Source of the DNA: Odontesthes bonariensis
Taxonomy: Eukaryota; Chordata; Actinopteri; Atheriniformes; Atherinopsidae
Length of the DNA: 64,000 nt
Reading direction: 5' to 3'
Assembly (NCBI RefSeq): GCF_027942865.1
Contig: NC_134516.1
Span: 26,901,038 to 26,965,037, forward strand
The notes under the pieces were generated by a model. That model worked only from the letters and a program-made list of their open reading frames with translations, made no database searches and was not told the DNA's origin. Positions 9,079-20,242 of this stretch are shown here, in pieces. Each line of letters begins with the position of its first letter. The first letter of the stretch is position 1. The translations under genes and the position numbers were made by a program.

Positions 9079-11277
9079 ATGACAGCTGCTGGGTTCTTCC
9101 TGAGGTATAAGCACAAGCTGTCTTTCACAGTTTTTGTTTGATTGATTGGAAACATTAGTTAATATTGCGTTCTTACTCTTTGCTGTACATAATTTCAGGG
9201 TTTCCCTCTTTGCCTTGTTGACTGCTGCTACACGGGGTTTTCCCACTAAAGGTGTGCTATCATCTGTTGTGGTAAAACATTACATGCTTGCTTGAATTAG
9301 CTTCTGCTTAACTTGTTCTCATGCACCCAGGTTCAAAATCAGCAGGCCAGAGCAGCAGCGGCACAAGAGCTGCAGGTAATTTTGGCTCTTACCAGGGAGC
9401 AGCCGCTGGCCGCCCGGTGACCGTGCCCTACACTGCTTCCAGTGACGTTTATATGGCGACACCTGTGCAAGCCTCTGGTCTAAGTCAACCTGTTCTTCAG
9501 GCAGACCCAAGATTCAATGGCTATGGCTCATTTGTGCCAACGCAACTGGTTGTCCAAGCTCCCGGCCTTGTCCAAGCTCCCGGTTTTGTCCAAGGTGCTC
9601 TTCAGGCAGACCCAAGATTCAGCAGCTCTGGCTCCGTTGTGCCCGTGCAAATGGCTGTGCAAGCTTCTGGTGTCCCACAGGCTGTTCAGACGGGTCCAGC
9701 ATTGAGCAGCTTGAGCTCTGGCCTTCCTGCAACAGGATACTCTACTGTCACTTATGTGCCTGTTGACGTAGGATCTGACGCTGGCACTCTGCAACCTGGA
9801 GCTGCCCAATCTGGACCACAAGGTAAATCTTCTGCTATTAGTGTAGATGGCCCAAAATATGTTTGGAAGCCTAAAGGTGTCTGTGTGTTTTCATGTAGCC
9901 ACTAGCAACTCTTGCTGAGCTCTATTATGAAGCAGAAACCTGCTGTGTTTTTTTTTTTTTTTTTTTTTTTTTTTCCAGAACATGTGTATTAAAACCAAAT
10001 GATGCTCAGGTGTGTAATAATGGATCCCTTCTGCTTGTAGGAAAGGCCCTTCACTTTAAGCAGCCTTACTGGGGCACCAAAGGGAACCCGAGCATTACAC
10101 CTGTGCTTATTCAGGCCACATTTACACATAGCCGGGTATTTAGAGAAACAAATATGTTTTCAATAATAACATCGTGCACACATTGTTTTCAAAAAACTTG
10201 TCATTTACATCGACCTGCATAAATACGCCGTCAAGCGCCATAATAACTATGCCAAACCTATTGGCGGCAGTGTAGGGAAAGGAATAAAGCCATGCAAGCC
10301 AATCACAATTCTCAGAATCGAGGACTTTCTTCATGTGAAGGAGGAGATGACGCGAGCAAATATCACAACAAAACTGAAGGCAATAAGAGGGAAATCTAGA
10401 CAGTCAGTGCATACTGGACGCAGGAGCGGCCACGGATCCTGATCAGTAGCCAAACAAACTGTAAACATAACAGTGCACTCGCATGACGTTAAGCATTTTC
10501 TGGCGCATAGTGTGACGTTTAAGAACCTAAAACGCCGTTTCTCCCAGTTGACACGGCAACACATAACCGGCGTTATCAGAAATCTCCACTTTGGCCGGAG
10601 GTTTTAGAAATAATCGTATTTCTGTGATTAAAAACGGGGTTTTGGTGTAAATGAGAGGCCAAACCGCAGGAAAATATCTGCGTCTTCCTACCGTGTAAAC
10701 GGGGCCTCAGTCTGCTCAAAATCTTTGTAGAAGAGGGGGGTTGAGCTTTTAACTTTACATCCTAGGAAACTGATGTTAACACTCTGTGGTTTCAGAACTT
10801 CTGCTGTGAAAAGGACTAATTGTGAAATGTCTCCACACAGAAACCCAGTGGGCTATTGCTCCCTCAGTCTTTGAGGATGCGTCAGCCCAAGCCCTCAGCC
10901 TCACTGACGTTCTCCCTGCAGCCCCTCTGTCACCACCTGGCCCTGTCCTCCAGTCAGGGGAGACCTCCAGTGTCACCAAGGAAGCTGAACTCGGGAATTA
11001 CCAGCAGCAGACGGAGGAATTCGGCTACCCGGATGACCGCCAAGGGTCTGGACCGGGATCTGCAACCGTACTGGTGCCACGCTTTGGTGTGGGTGGATCT
11101 CCTGACTTTGACTACAGGCTTTTGTATGGCTTGTACCCCTCTGGAACCTACAGCACCTTCAGCCAGCAGCATGAGAAGGGCAAAGACTACTTTCAGGATG
11201 TCCACTACTTGAAGGAGCATATTACTGACAGCCATGGTTCTGGGCAGCAGAAAAAGTTCTTCCCAAGTGCCCGCTAG
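9079..11277 (+). CDS. Gene A: secreted low-complexity protein, 335 codons, four coding exons
   Basis: Exons: 9079-9104, 9199-9251, 9331-9822 and 10841-11277. All introns are GT-AG with phases 2, 1, 1; total coding length is 1,005 bases plus TAG, with no stop. Residues 1-22 form a signal peptide (MTAAGFFLR joined to VSLFALLTAATRG across intron 1), so export or secretion is expected. The mature protein is rich in S, G, Q, A, P and V. Exon 3 contains two copies of a block starting QADPRF and continuing GS-x-VP-x-Q-x-x-VQA. Exon 4 ends acidic and aromatic, then basic (QQKKFFPSAR). No known domain is seen; zona pellucida and SCPP families were considered and not supported. Gene B, convergent 3.5 kb away, has the same signal-exon split and spliced 3'UTR, so the two are probably paralogues. 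Function is unknown; an extracellular-matrix or egg/skin coat role would be speculation. Confidence 0.72.
10112..10710. mobile_element. MITE in intron 3 of gene A
   Basis: Imperfect terminal inverted repeats: CAGGCCACATTTACACAT at 10112 and the complement of CCGTGTAAACGGGGCCTCAG ending at 10710. About 600 bases, no ORF of note. The tips resemble hAT-type MITEs, but I could not find a clean target duplication. A T-run of about 27 bases lies at 9948-9975, before it in the same intron. Confidence 0.55.
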
Positions 11278-11415
11278 AGCTGAACATGATGTGCAGAGAG
11301 TATGTTGAGTGGTACCTGCAAATGTCTTTATCTCAATGCTCTAACTAATCTGGTTCTGTTTCAGATTGGAAAGCTGAATCCAACGGCACAAGATTCTTTT
11401 TAGTCTTTGAATAAA
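11278..11415 (+). other. Gene A 3'UTR with intron and poly(A) signal
   Basis: A donor (GAGA|GTATGT, intron from 11300) and acceptor (GTTTCAG at 11364) define a 65-base intron starting 22 bases after the stop. AATAAA is at 11410-11415. Because the junction is less than 50 bases past the stop, it should not trigger nonsense-mediated decay. Gene B has the matching arrangement. Confidence 0.6.
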
Positions 11416-11430
11416 ATCTTGTCAAATGAT

Positions 11431-14400
11431 CTCACTTCAGAATGATTGACTAAGGGAAACGATGGCCTGTGTACACCATCTGGGTTGAAGGTAAATGGCA
11501 GGCATCGCCTGTCATATTTGACTCGGACATTCTGCTTTTGGTTTCAAACATGGCTTCTCAAAGCTCTGCATCTTGAGAGGAATTGCTATGAAGGTGTTAT
11601 TGTTGATCAATTGACTATAGCGATCAGCTACAGCATCCTTTACAGCCATTTCTCTACACCTGTACATGGCAGCCAGACACAACCCCTTCTATGCAGTGCA
11701 TGCTTGAACTTGGTACAACTTTGTGCCACCACGTAACTCCAGGCACAGATTGCTGAGTGCACGGTAGCCAACCTGAAGGCTTGCCAAACACGTTGTGCTT
11801 GAAATACTTGGCTGGATACTCCTTAAATATTCTTCTACAGTTAAGCCACAGTTAGTCTTTGGCACTCTTGCCATATGATGACCTTGTCTGGGTTTTTTCC
11901 CCAAACCCTGCAGACGGAATGCTAAAGTAATGGCTAGACAGTGGATAATGAACATTAGTTCTATTTTTGTCTCTGGGTATACTAGCGCTGTCAAATGATT
12001 GAATATTCCTTCTAAAATGATGTATACAGACCTCTGTATTAGCACATGTCAATGACACGCATGTTGCCAGGCAACGGCAGCTTTACATCAATAACTGACA
12101 GTTTTCAAAAGTGTTTCATAAAACCACAATTCTGGGGTGCCAGTCAGGTATCCCTCCTGACAAATGGGATCATTTAATTGCAATACTTTTCCTTATTATA
12201 CGGCCACATGAGCGAACACACAAAGGTGTTGACCTTTAATTGGTTAAATGACAAACAAAAAATAAAATGAACAATCAAGTCCTTAGAGGGGGAAAAAAAA
12301 CATCTTTACGTGTCTCCTGAGGTACAGGCTCTTGCACAACTCTCTTCCGCTCCACAGCAAGAGCTGCAGAACAACACAACAAAAACCATCAGGCTACATA
12401 AGCCACACACCTTCATATATATATAAATAAACACTTACAGTGCAGAATTCAGATGAATGGTATGGAAATACGAGATGGTTCCTCCGTTTCTGTGCTGGAT
12501 GAACATCATTTTCAAAATAAATACAGAGCGTAATAAATATCACTTTTGAAAGTTGAAAGATGTCGCCATATTCAACGGACCTACCGGAGTTTCAGTGGTG
12601 AGGGATTGAACAGCCTCAGCGCTGTGCCAAAAATAAGAGTTTTTATCTGGAATGTCCGCTTGTATAAAATAAAAAATAAAAAAAAGAAAACAATGAGAGA
12701 AACGAAAACTGGGCAACATAGCTCCAGAACTGAGCGGGTTGTCACAACGGGACAAACCGACTTCAGTGTGCCGACTCAAGGCAGACGGCGGCTGCGCAGA
12801 TGTTTTTCCACATTCGAATATTCATTTTCACCTTTGTCTTTTTTTTTTTTTTAAACCTATTCAAATTTAGAATATTCTTTGACCACCCTACCCTGTACCA
12901 CTCTACTAATGTGCTTTCATAGGCAACTTGTTGCCTTTCCACTCTGTAATGGCAGGTTCTGCAGTTGTGCCAGAACATGCATATTGATGTTGCATCCTCT
13001 GAATTTACAACTTCTAAATGGGAAGCCAAATTTCCTTGTTGGTATCCTGGGTAAGCTTTATAAAGTCCTTGTACAGTTGGAAGTGTACCTGGTTTACTGA
13101 GTAAACGTGAGATCTTTCATTTGCTATTCTGCTCTAACTCACTGAGCAAAGTATTGGTAGAACTAACGGTGCTCTCCCAGTACCCAGCTCCTTATCTGGC
13201 TTTCAAATTTCTATCCAGCAGTTTTTGCTCATAAGTGGTCCAGGAATGATGTTGGAGCAACTCTAAGCAAGAGGATGTGTTGCTGATGCATTTAAGAAAA
13301 ATAAATTTGATTTGAAGACTGGTTTGTCTATGAAAATATAAAAACTCTTTTGAATTTTAAGCCTCCATAGATTCCTCAGTTGGCCTGTTTGCCTTGTTTT
13401 AATGTGCTCTTTTCATGTCTTGTACACGGTTTGTTTTCATTGAGTAAATATTTTACTGTTTTCTGCAAATGCTTTTATCAGTATGGTCATTTTACAATCC
13501 TTGTATTTTGTTTCATTCCATGTTTGTCCTTTTTAATTGCTATATCAAACATTGAGTTCCATTTTGCTTGAAAAATGCTCTAAAGTCACAAGCCCTGCAA
13601 ATCCCTGAGATGATCAGAGAAAATCTTAAATTGGACATATATGGTAAAATAACTTGTTTTTCCCGCCTGTGCTTTTCGAGCATGATTTGGCTGTATGAAG
13701 TCTTCAGAGCTTTATGTGAGAAGAATCTTAAATTTTATTCTGAATTTAACAGGGAGCCAATCAAGCTAAGTGTCAAGTGTGACGGTGGTTTAAGCGGGCT
13801 GCGTTGCCAGGTTTAACAGTGCCCCCTTTAGGAAACACCATTAAGCCTTAATAAAAATGCTTAATACTATGGAGTAGTCGCTGTATGTTATTTGAAAAAA
13901 AAAAATTGTTACCATATTGTTATAAGCTACTATGCGAGTGTGAGCCACCAATTAAAGCTTGAGGAGCCGCATAATGAGTATCTCTGCTTTAGCCTATCCC
14001 TGCTGCCAATTGAAAGAGTCAGGGTACACCCTGGACAGCTCTCCAGTCCACTCTGCAAAAGGTCTAATAATTTCCACACTTCCATTCACTGGGACTCTGC
14101 TAGAACTGTTTGGAGACCTTCTCTGGAGAAAACTTTTAAAGTTTGATTGTGCCAACTATTGCTAGTTTAATAGCAAGTGATCTGAATCGAAGGAGTTCAA
14201 AAATATTTCGCAAATTGATCATGTAGCTTTGCACTCGAGGGAATTTGAAAAGGCATCTTCCACATGTGGTAGAAATCTGGAAAACAAAAGCAGAGGAGAT
14301 ACTCAAGTCTTGTGTAGGATGAAAAAGAAACATGGGAAGATGTGATGATGCCACGTTAAGGACCGAGTCTGTATGAAGCACAGTGGCCGCACACACAGAA

Positions 14401-14636
14401 GGCAAGTTGATTTAGACGGATATGGCTCTGAGGCACACAGAAGACACCAAGTGGTGCCAAGCAGAGGGGCAAGGCTACGTAGCATAGGCTAATGAGTCAC
14501 ATGCAATTAAAGCTTGGAAAAGGCCAGCGAGTGCAGATTTAACTGAAACACCTTCATGGTGCAAGGTCAAGCAGGGCCACTGTACTGAGCTTCAAGTTAT
14601 TTTGGTCTGGGTTTGTGTAATTTTAATAATTGTAAT
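11431..14636. other. Intergenic region between convergent genes A and B
   Basis: Nothing with protein-family similarity. It holds AT-rich unique DNA, a T-run at 12838-12852, and at 14022-14060 a phrase (GTACACCCTGGACAGCTCTC) resembling a widespread fish repeat. I looked for a third paralogue with a split signal peptide and did not see one. Confidence 0.45.
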
Positions 14637-14780
14637 TTTATTGGTCAAGTTCATTTTGCCTGAATTTAGCCACATGTTGGAATCTCCATGGAAGTATCCA
14701 TGAGAGTCACCTGCAGAAAACAGAAGGGGTCAGTATTGATACAGGAGTCTCAATACTTCAGACACTAGTCCAGCTTTACC
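14637..14780 (-). other. Gene B 3'UTR with intron and poly(A) signal
   Basis: On the minus strand the stop TGA (14783-14781) is followed by one base and then a donor (GTAAAG from 14779). The acceptor TTTTCTGCAG ends at 14711 and the last exon starts at 14710. AATAAA is the complement of 14637-14642. The intron is about 70 bases. The same arrangement, a short intron directly after the stop, occurs in gene A. Confidence 0.6.
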
Positions 14781-15735
14781 TCAGTACAACTTCTGCCCTT
14801 TAGACCCAGTCTTGGCATCAGCGTGGTCAAAAGCATCCTGGGAGTATTTGGCGTACGAACTGGAGTCGCGGGCTCGTTGGTAGCCATTGCTGGACTGGAC
14901 GACGTGGGATGAAGGGTATACAGTGTGCATCTCAGATGTGTCCTTAGGGACCTGGTCGGAGGTCCAGGCAGACTGTGGGAAAGAACTGTCGATCTTCAAG
15001 TTCATTAGGGCAGCAAGGAAACGAGCAAAGTCTGCGTCCTGCGCAGTAAAGCCAGCATTAGACCCAGAGGAGCCGCTGCCGTAGCCAGAGCCAGAGGAGA
15101 CGCTGCCGGAGCCAGACCCAGAGACAGAGGAGACGCTGCCGGAGCCAGACCCAGAGGAGCCGCTGCCGTAGCCAGACCCAGAGGAGCCGCTGCCGTAGCC
15201 AGACCCAGAGGAGCCGCTGCCGTAGCCAGAGGTGCTACTACCAGAGCCAGAGGACCCACTATTTTGACCTGAGCCCAGAAATTAGTTGAAGCAAAGTATG
15301 ACAGCATGGTTAGTCATGCTGTCAGTAGCCTCTGTATCACTGCCAATATGTTTAGTAACAAAAAACAAAGCTAAAGGAGTATTTGAATTTCAAGTGGGTC
15401 ATTAAACCTGAAGTCTAATATATTGTAAGATTTGGTGCTGCATGATTAATATAGTTGCAGACCCTCTTCCCTCTCATTCCTACCAACATCATGGGTTGAG
15501 CATGTCCAGACTAAACAACTTCCCATGTTGGCTGCCTTTATATAAACTGCACCTAAATGTTAATATACTTGCTTTTCTGGGGGGGATAACATGTTCCAAT
15601 GCTGAAGAGCAGGACACAAAGCCAGGAAATCCTGTTTGGATTTCAATAGAAAAGAAAGAAACTTTAGTATATAGGAGAACAAAAACCTAAACCATTAAAC
15701 ATGAAGACTCACCTGAAGAAAACCTTAAACAACAT
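14781..15735 (-). CDS. Gene B: secreted Gly/Ser-rich protein, about 189 codons, three coding exons
   Basis: Exon 1 is 15735-15713 (ATG at 15735) and ends AG|GTGAGT. Exon 2 starts at 15631 after TCCAAACAG. Exon 3 runs to the TGA at 14781. Exons 1 and 2 join to MLFKVFFRISWLCVLLFSIG, a clear signal peptide, then TCYPPQK. The best match to gene A uses a GC donor (AAAA|GCAAGT, exon 2 ending 15573) and the acceptor GGCTCAG (exon 3 from 15268), giving 567 coding bases. A GT donor (exon end 15569) with an acceptor at AATAG (exon from 15258) also keeps frame, giving 561. The mature protein has several GYGSGSSGS repeats, then a conserved-looking tail (AGFTAQDADFARFLAALMN to DAKTGSKGQKLY). No known domain. 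Probably an exported structural or matrix protein paralogous to gene A. Confidence 0.68.
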
Positions 15736-15851
15736 GTTGAACAAGACAAAACAGAAGCAACACAATTCAGATAAAACTGGTCAAAAACAGCAATCTAGTG
15801 ACTGCTGTTGAGAGAAGATTTGTGCTGTAACTCATCTGAGGCTGCAGCTGA

Positions 15852-15864
15852 CTTTATATTGGTG
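15852..15864 (-). promoter_or_regulatory. Core promoter of gene B
   Basis: The minus strand reads CACCAATATAAAG, with a CCAAT box fused to the TATA box. The ATG is about 117 bases downstream at 15735, giving a 5'UTR near 90 bases. No other TATA lies between it and the start codon. Confidence 0.55.
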
Positions 15865-15869
15865 CTCTA

Positions 15870-17089
15870 CCTGCTCTAATTACACTCATAAACCTCACCT
15901 GGGACCCAGTCAGATCGTGCTGCATTCAATTCAGCTCTGAAAATGAACACTTCTGACATTTAAAAAGGTTTGTTGCAACATGTGAGGAATGAACATGGGA
16001 TATTTTAAAGAAGGTGAACTACGCTTGGTCAGATACGGTGTTAAACATCTGGACCAAAGTCCTGCAGATCACTGTGGGCCCCTAATCTCTGGCTGGGGAG
16101 TGTGAGGGGAGTGACAGAGATTTGGTCTGAAGGACTCCAGGTTATAACCTCGGTTCTAATACGTCACAAAGTCGTCACAGTCATGAAATTGGGGTCCAAC
16201 ACATCACTTGTCCACTTCACTAGTGGGAGCTGCTAGTTGGGTTTCAAGGGGAAAAAACTGAGCTCAGCGTGACATAAGACTGGAGTCTTAGTAAGTTAAC
16301 CTGCTGAGTTCTGGAAATAACTCTAACATAATGTTGACTCCTTGGCAGGAATAAGGAGCTCTGCAGCTCTCTCATCCAGAGGATCTAGAAGCATGGATGT
16401 GTTTGGAACATAGCAGAGGGTGGATTCTTCCTAAAGTCACGCTAACTGCCTTCTGCGCACTCTGAGATGTTTAAAGCTCAGATTAATATCTGAGCTGAGA
16501 TGTAGAAACGTGAGACAACATGATGCAGAGCTGCTCTTTTATTAAGTGATATGGAGGAGATCTTAGATTTATTTCAGATGAACTTGATTAAACAGGACAT
16601 AACGGAGGTTAAATGTTTAAAGGGGATAGAGAATCAAAATCGTCTTTTTCACGTTTTTGGTGTTAGGGGAGTACACACAAAGTGCCAGCAAGTGTCAGAA
16701 CCTCTGTTTCAAGTACTCCACTTTTTAATATATATCCCCCTATCCGTTTTTTGTAAAAAAGTGACGTCACTTTTTCAGAAATCGCCCCCCCACACCCAAA
16801 TCCACAGCCACCCCGTTTCAGACACGCCCCTTCGGCGAGAAACAGGAACAGGTGTGCCTTCCAAGGCTGTGAAAGCGGACTACGATCGTTACATATTCTT
16901 CCCCCGGAAAGCAATGTTCGCCATCAATGGCTTTTATTTATTTTTAACAGCATCCGCAACCGCCGACTTTTCCTTTGCACTGTGCATTTCACGGACTACA
17001 GTTCCGAGCAGCTCATGGTCAGTTCCGACAGGGACAGACACAGTCTGTGTCTCATTCCGGTGATCAGCTGCACGTCTCCAGGACTATGG
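15870..17089. other. No supportable gene
   Basis: A 170-codon ORF (16551-17063, plus strand) is open but has no recognisable motif. It runs directly into a LINE 3' end in another frame, so it is more likely non-coding DNA attached to that LINE. Confidence 0.4.
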
Positions 17090-17470
17090 GGCGAGCAGGT
17101 CGGATCACAGCTGACCCTTCTCTATTTGCACCGCTCCCCTCGGGCAGGAGGCTTCGGTTCATTCGGACCAGAACCTCCCGTCACAAAAACAGTTTTTTTC
17201 CCCTTGCAGTCAGACTTATGAACACTTCATAATCACCTCATAACCTGCCCAGTCACTTTACCATCATTAAAATTGCACTAATGAAGCTGCACTGTTGTTG
17301 CTCTGTATATTGGATACTGTGTATTGTTGTACACACCTTGTACATTTTGTATTCATATATTTTTATTCTTTATTTTTTATCCTATGTTACATGTTTGCAC
17401 CTTACGCCGCAGCAAATTCCTAGTTAGTGAACACTGTTCACTAACAATGGCAATAAAACAAATTCTGATT
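17090..17470 (+). pseudogene. 3' end of a LINE ORF2 with 3'UTR
   Basis: The plus strand encodes ITADPSLFAPLPSGRRLRFI then RTRTSRHKNSFFPLAVRLMN and a stop. This P-S-G-R-R-x-R ... S-F-F-P-x-A-x-x-L-x-N ending is typical of fish Rex/L2-type LINEs. An untranslated tail with AATAAAAC near 17450 follows. It is 5'-truncated. Confidence 0.7.
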
Positions 17471-17681
17471 CTTATGAGCTTTCTTTTCAGTTGGTGTAAT
17501 ACTAGCTCTGTTTTCAGTGAGAGCAAGGGCAGCCAATCAAGCAACGGCAACCTGCATTTCATAATGAGGTTGCCAGATAAGCTCTGAAACGACGGAAAAA
17601 GACGCATTCTAAACCCAGCATAGTAACAGCTGTTTCAGAGAGCCTTTTAGGGAGGTTCTGAGCCATTACAGACCCAACCAA

Positions 17682-19081
17682 TTTTTTTTGGGCTACATAT
17701 CACATCACAGAATAACTGGAGGTGTGGCCATTCTGTGGCGCAAGAAATATGACCCAATGATTAGTGTTATTAGATTACAGGTGGACTGGTGTATTGCAAT
17801 TAGAATTGTGCATGATATGAATGTTTTTATCATTTTAAATGTTTATACCCCATACGACAGCTATAAGAATGAAGATGAATATATGAATAGATTGGCTTTT
17901 TTAAACTGTTATACTAAGGAATGTACACGTGCAAATGTTTTTGTGATGGGTGATTTGAATGGAGACATTTCTGATGAGAAACCTCTGTTTGGTCAGCACT
18001 TGAAGCAGTTTTGTCATGACAGTAAACTGGTTCTTTCCAGTATGAAATTACTCCCTGTAGATAGTTATACTTATATCAGTGAGGCATGGCACACAACATC
18101 CTGGCTGGATCATGTCATCTGTACAGCCGATGCCCATGAAAGTCTGGAAAAAGTTGAAATTTTATATGAGCTCACCACCACTGATCACTTACCTGTCTCA
18201 ATGTTGATAAATGGTGACAAACTACCTGACTGCAGCCATTCAACACAAGATGGCACCAACAGGCTTAAAGTAATTTGAGCTAAACTATCCAAAGAAGATG
18301 TTTTGAATTACTGTGGGAGGTCAGATGTTCTGAATGCTATTTTATGTCCAGATATTAACTGTGATAATGTCACTCACTGTAATTATCTCTGTAAAATGTA
18401 CAACAGCATAGTGAGTGCTATACAGGAGGCCAGTAAACCTCTACACACTCACCCCAAAAGGATGAACAACATCAAGCCTGGTTGGAACAAGTATGTAGCT
18501 GACCATCAAGAAGCTGCTAAGAGGGCTCATAGGGCCTGGGTTATAGCTGGGCGGCCTAAACATGGACCAGACTTGGAGCATAAGAAACTTGCCAATGCCA
18601 GATATAAATATGCGGTGCGCTTTGTAGGGAAACATGAGCAAGCCTTAAGAGCTCACTCTATGGCAACTAACCTGCTTGATAATAATGTAACTGAGTTCTG
18701 GAAAGAGGTAAAATCTACGAATAGGGCCAAAGCAGTACTACCATGCCACATTGATGGGGTATCTGGTGCTGACAATATAGCAGAGCAGTGGAGGCAGCAC
18801 TATGAAGCCCTGTTTAATTGCATCAAAAGTGAACCCTATTGTGTAGGCAAGCTAAATGAGGAAGTGATTCACTTCACACACAATGAGGTTTTCCATGCTA
18901 TAGAGCAACTAGCCGATAACAAATCTAGTGGCAATGATAATATCACAGCAGAACATCTTAAGTTAGCTAGCCCTAGAATTGCAGCATTGTTGTCTATTTG
19001 CCTCACTGGTGTGATGACACATGGGGTGGTACCTGACACCATGCTCACAGATACATTAGTGCCTGTCATTAAGGACAAGGC
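17682..19081 (+). pseudogene. LINE ORF2: endonuclease and start of reverse transcriptase, one nonsense codon
   Basis: One reading frame from about 17688 to 19081, broken only by TGA at 18276-18278 (both sides stay in the same frame). The first part is an exonuclease-endonuclease-phosphatase domain: GGVAILWRKKY, then NVYTPYDS, FVMGDLNGDI, and SWLDHVICTAD...TTDHLPVSM (catalytic N, GD-x-N, SD/TDH-type residues). The second part is the linker and N-terminal reverse-transcriptase region (NDNITAEHLKLA). Homology stops at about 19081, before the YxDD palm motif. The clade is uncertain; the protein style suggests an I/Nimb-like fish LINE. It lacks both ends and is inactive. Confidence 0.75.
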
Positions 19082-20242
19082 AGGTAAATGTGTGCGTACG
19101 GAACAAGACTGGGTAATTAAACAAGCAAACTGCCACGCCCACAGATGTCAACGTAGTAGGATTGTCATTGAAAAAACCCGCTACTCCACCTACTCTCCTG
19201 GCGGTGAATTGCCAAGCAGCACACGCAAGCGCTGGCAAAACTAAATGAAGGATAAACGTCTCGAGCCATTAACACACGTGCAAGACGCAAGCGCAAGGGA
19301 AGTTAAAAAAAGTATAACTCAGCCTTAACTGAGCAGTTGTAGAAGCAACAAACAGATCAGTTCAGTTTTCTCGTGTTAAACGGTTCAATTCAAAGTATCG
19401 TAAGCCTGCTTAGCTGCCTTTTCCCTCAGTGCAGCCATGACGTTTTGACTAAAATCCGTTCACACATCTGATTCCAACACAACAGACATTTGAAAGAGTT
19501 TCACAGCTTGAAGTTGGGCCTCGTGCCCTTTTAGTGTTGGAACAGCCTTAACTTTCAGCTTCAGTCATGAGCATCATACAGCTGTCTGGGAAGTACAGGG
19601 AACAACTCCAAACTTTTTCAGACTGCGTTAAAGATTTCTTGGTCTTTGGGGAAGATAAGGGTCAACTTTCCCTCGTAACCAAACACACATTTTCTTCAAA
19701 AATATCTGTGTAGCAAGAACATGAAAAGCATGAGAAAAGTTAACATCTGACCTTTAATGAAATGCAGAACAATGAAATAAAGACGAGTGTAAAGCTCGAC
19801 TTCACATCAAACTGAAATGATATATTGCTTCTTCAGATGTTTACAGAAATACCCACATCTGGTGCAAAGCTACTTTGTGGATCTTAACTTTAAACAAAAC
19901 AAATATGTTCAGTATAACAGAATAAACATGTTTCTACTTTCAAACAGACTGCATTTTGTTCTGTCCATCAACTCACAATTGATGCCATGTTTGTCTTGAA
20001 CGTCGGGAGATCCGTCCCCAGTTAAAGCAATCCCAACAAATTATAAAGCACTTTCAATGGTTCTTCAAACATGTGCTCCCCACAGAACATTCAGAACTAA
20101 AGTCCTGACAGGAGAAGGTGGTAATCCACAAAGAAGATTTTTAATCTGAACAAAGGCAAGGCTTCTGATTGGTAGTTCCTGTTGCTGCTCCCAGGTGAAT
20201 GTTTGCTTATCTGCCGTAAAAACTATTGTTGATTTAAGCCAA
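19082..20242. other. No recognised gene; 3' flank of zinc-finger exon
   Basis: No ORF of note. The part nearest 20242 would be the 3'UTR of the minus-strand zinc-finger gene. I could not fix a poly(A) site. Confidence 0.4.

Noticed and set aside
10112-10710. An additional coding exon of gene A near 10040 (acceptor-like CTTGTAG)
   Set aside because: Exons 3 and 4 already join in frame (CAA G|AA). The stretch leads straight into a MITE and has no donor in a suitable phase.
9079-15735. Assignment of genes A and B to SCPP (enamel/bone matrix) genes or zona pellucida proteins
   Set aside because: SCPP genes typically keep all introns in phase 0 and put the whole signal peptide in one exon, which is not so here. 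No ZP domain cysteine pattern is present.
16551-17063. 170-codon plus-strand ORF
   Set aside because: No motif, mixed composition, and directly attached to a LINE 3' end in a different frame. Likely non-coding.
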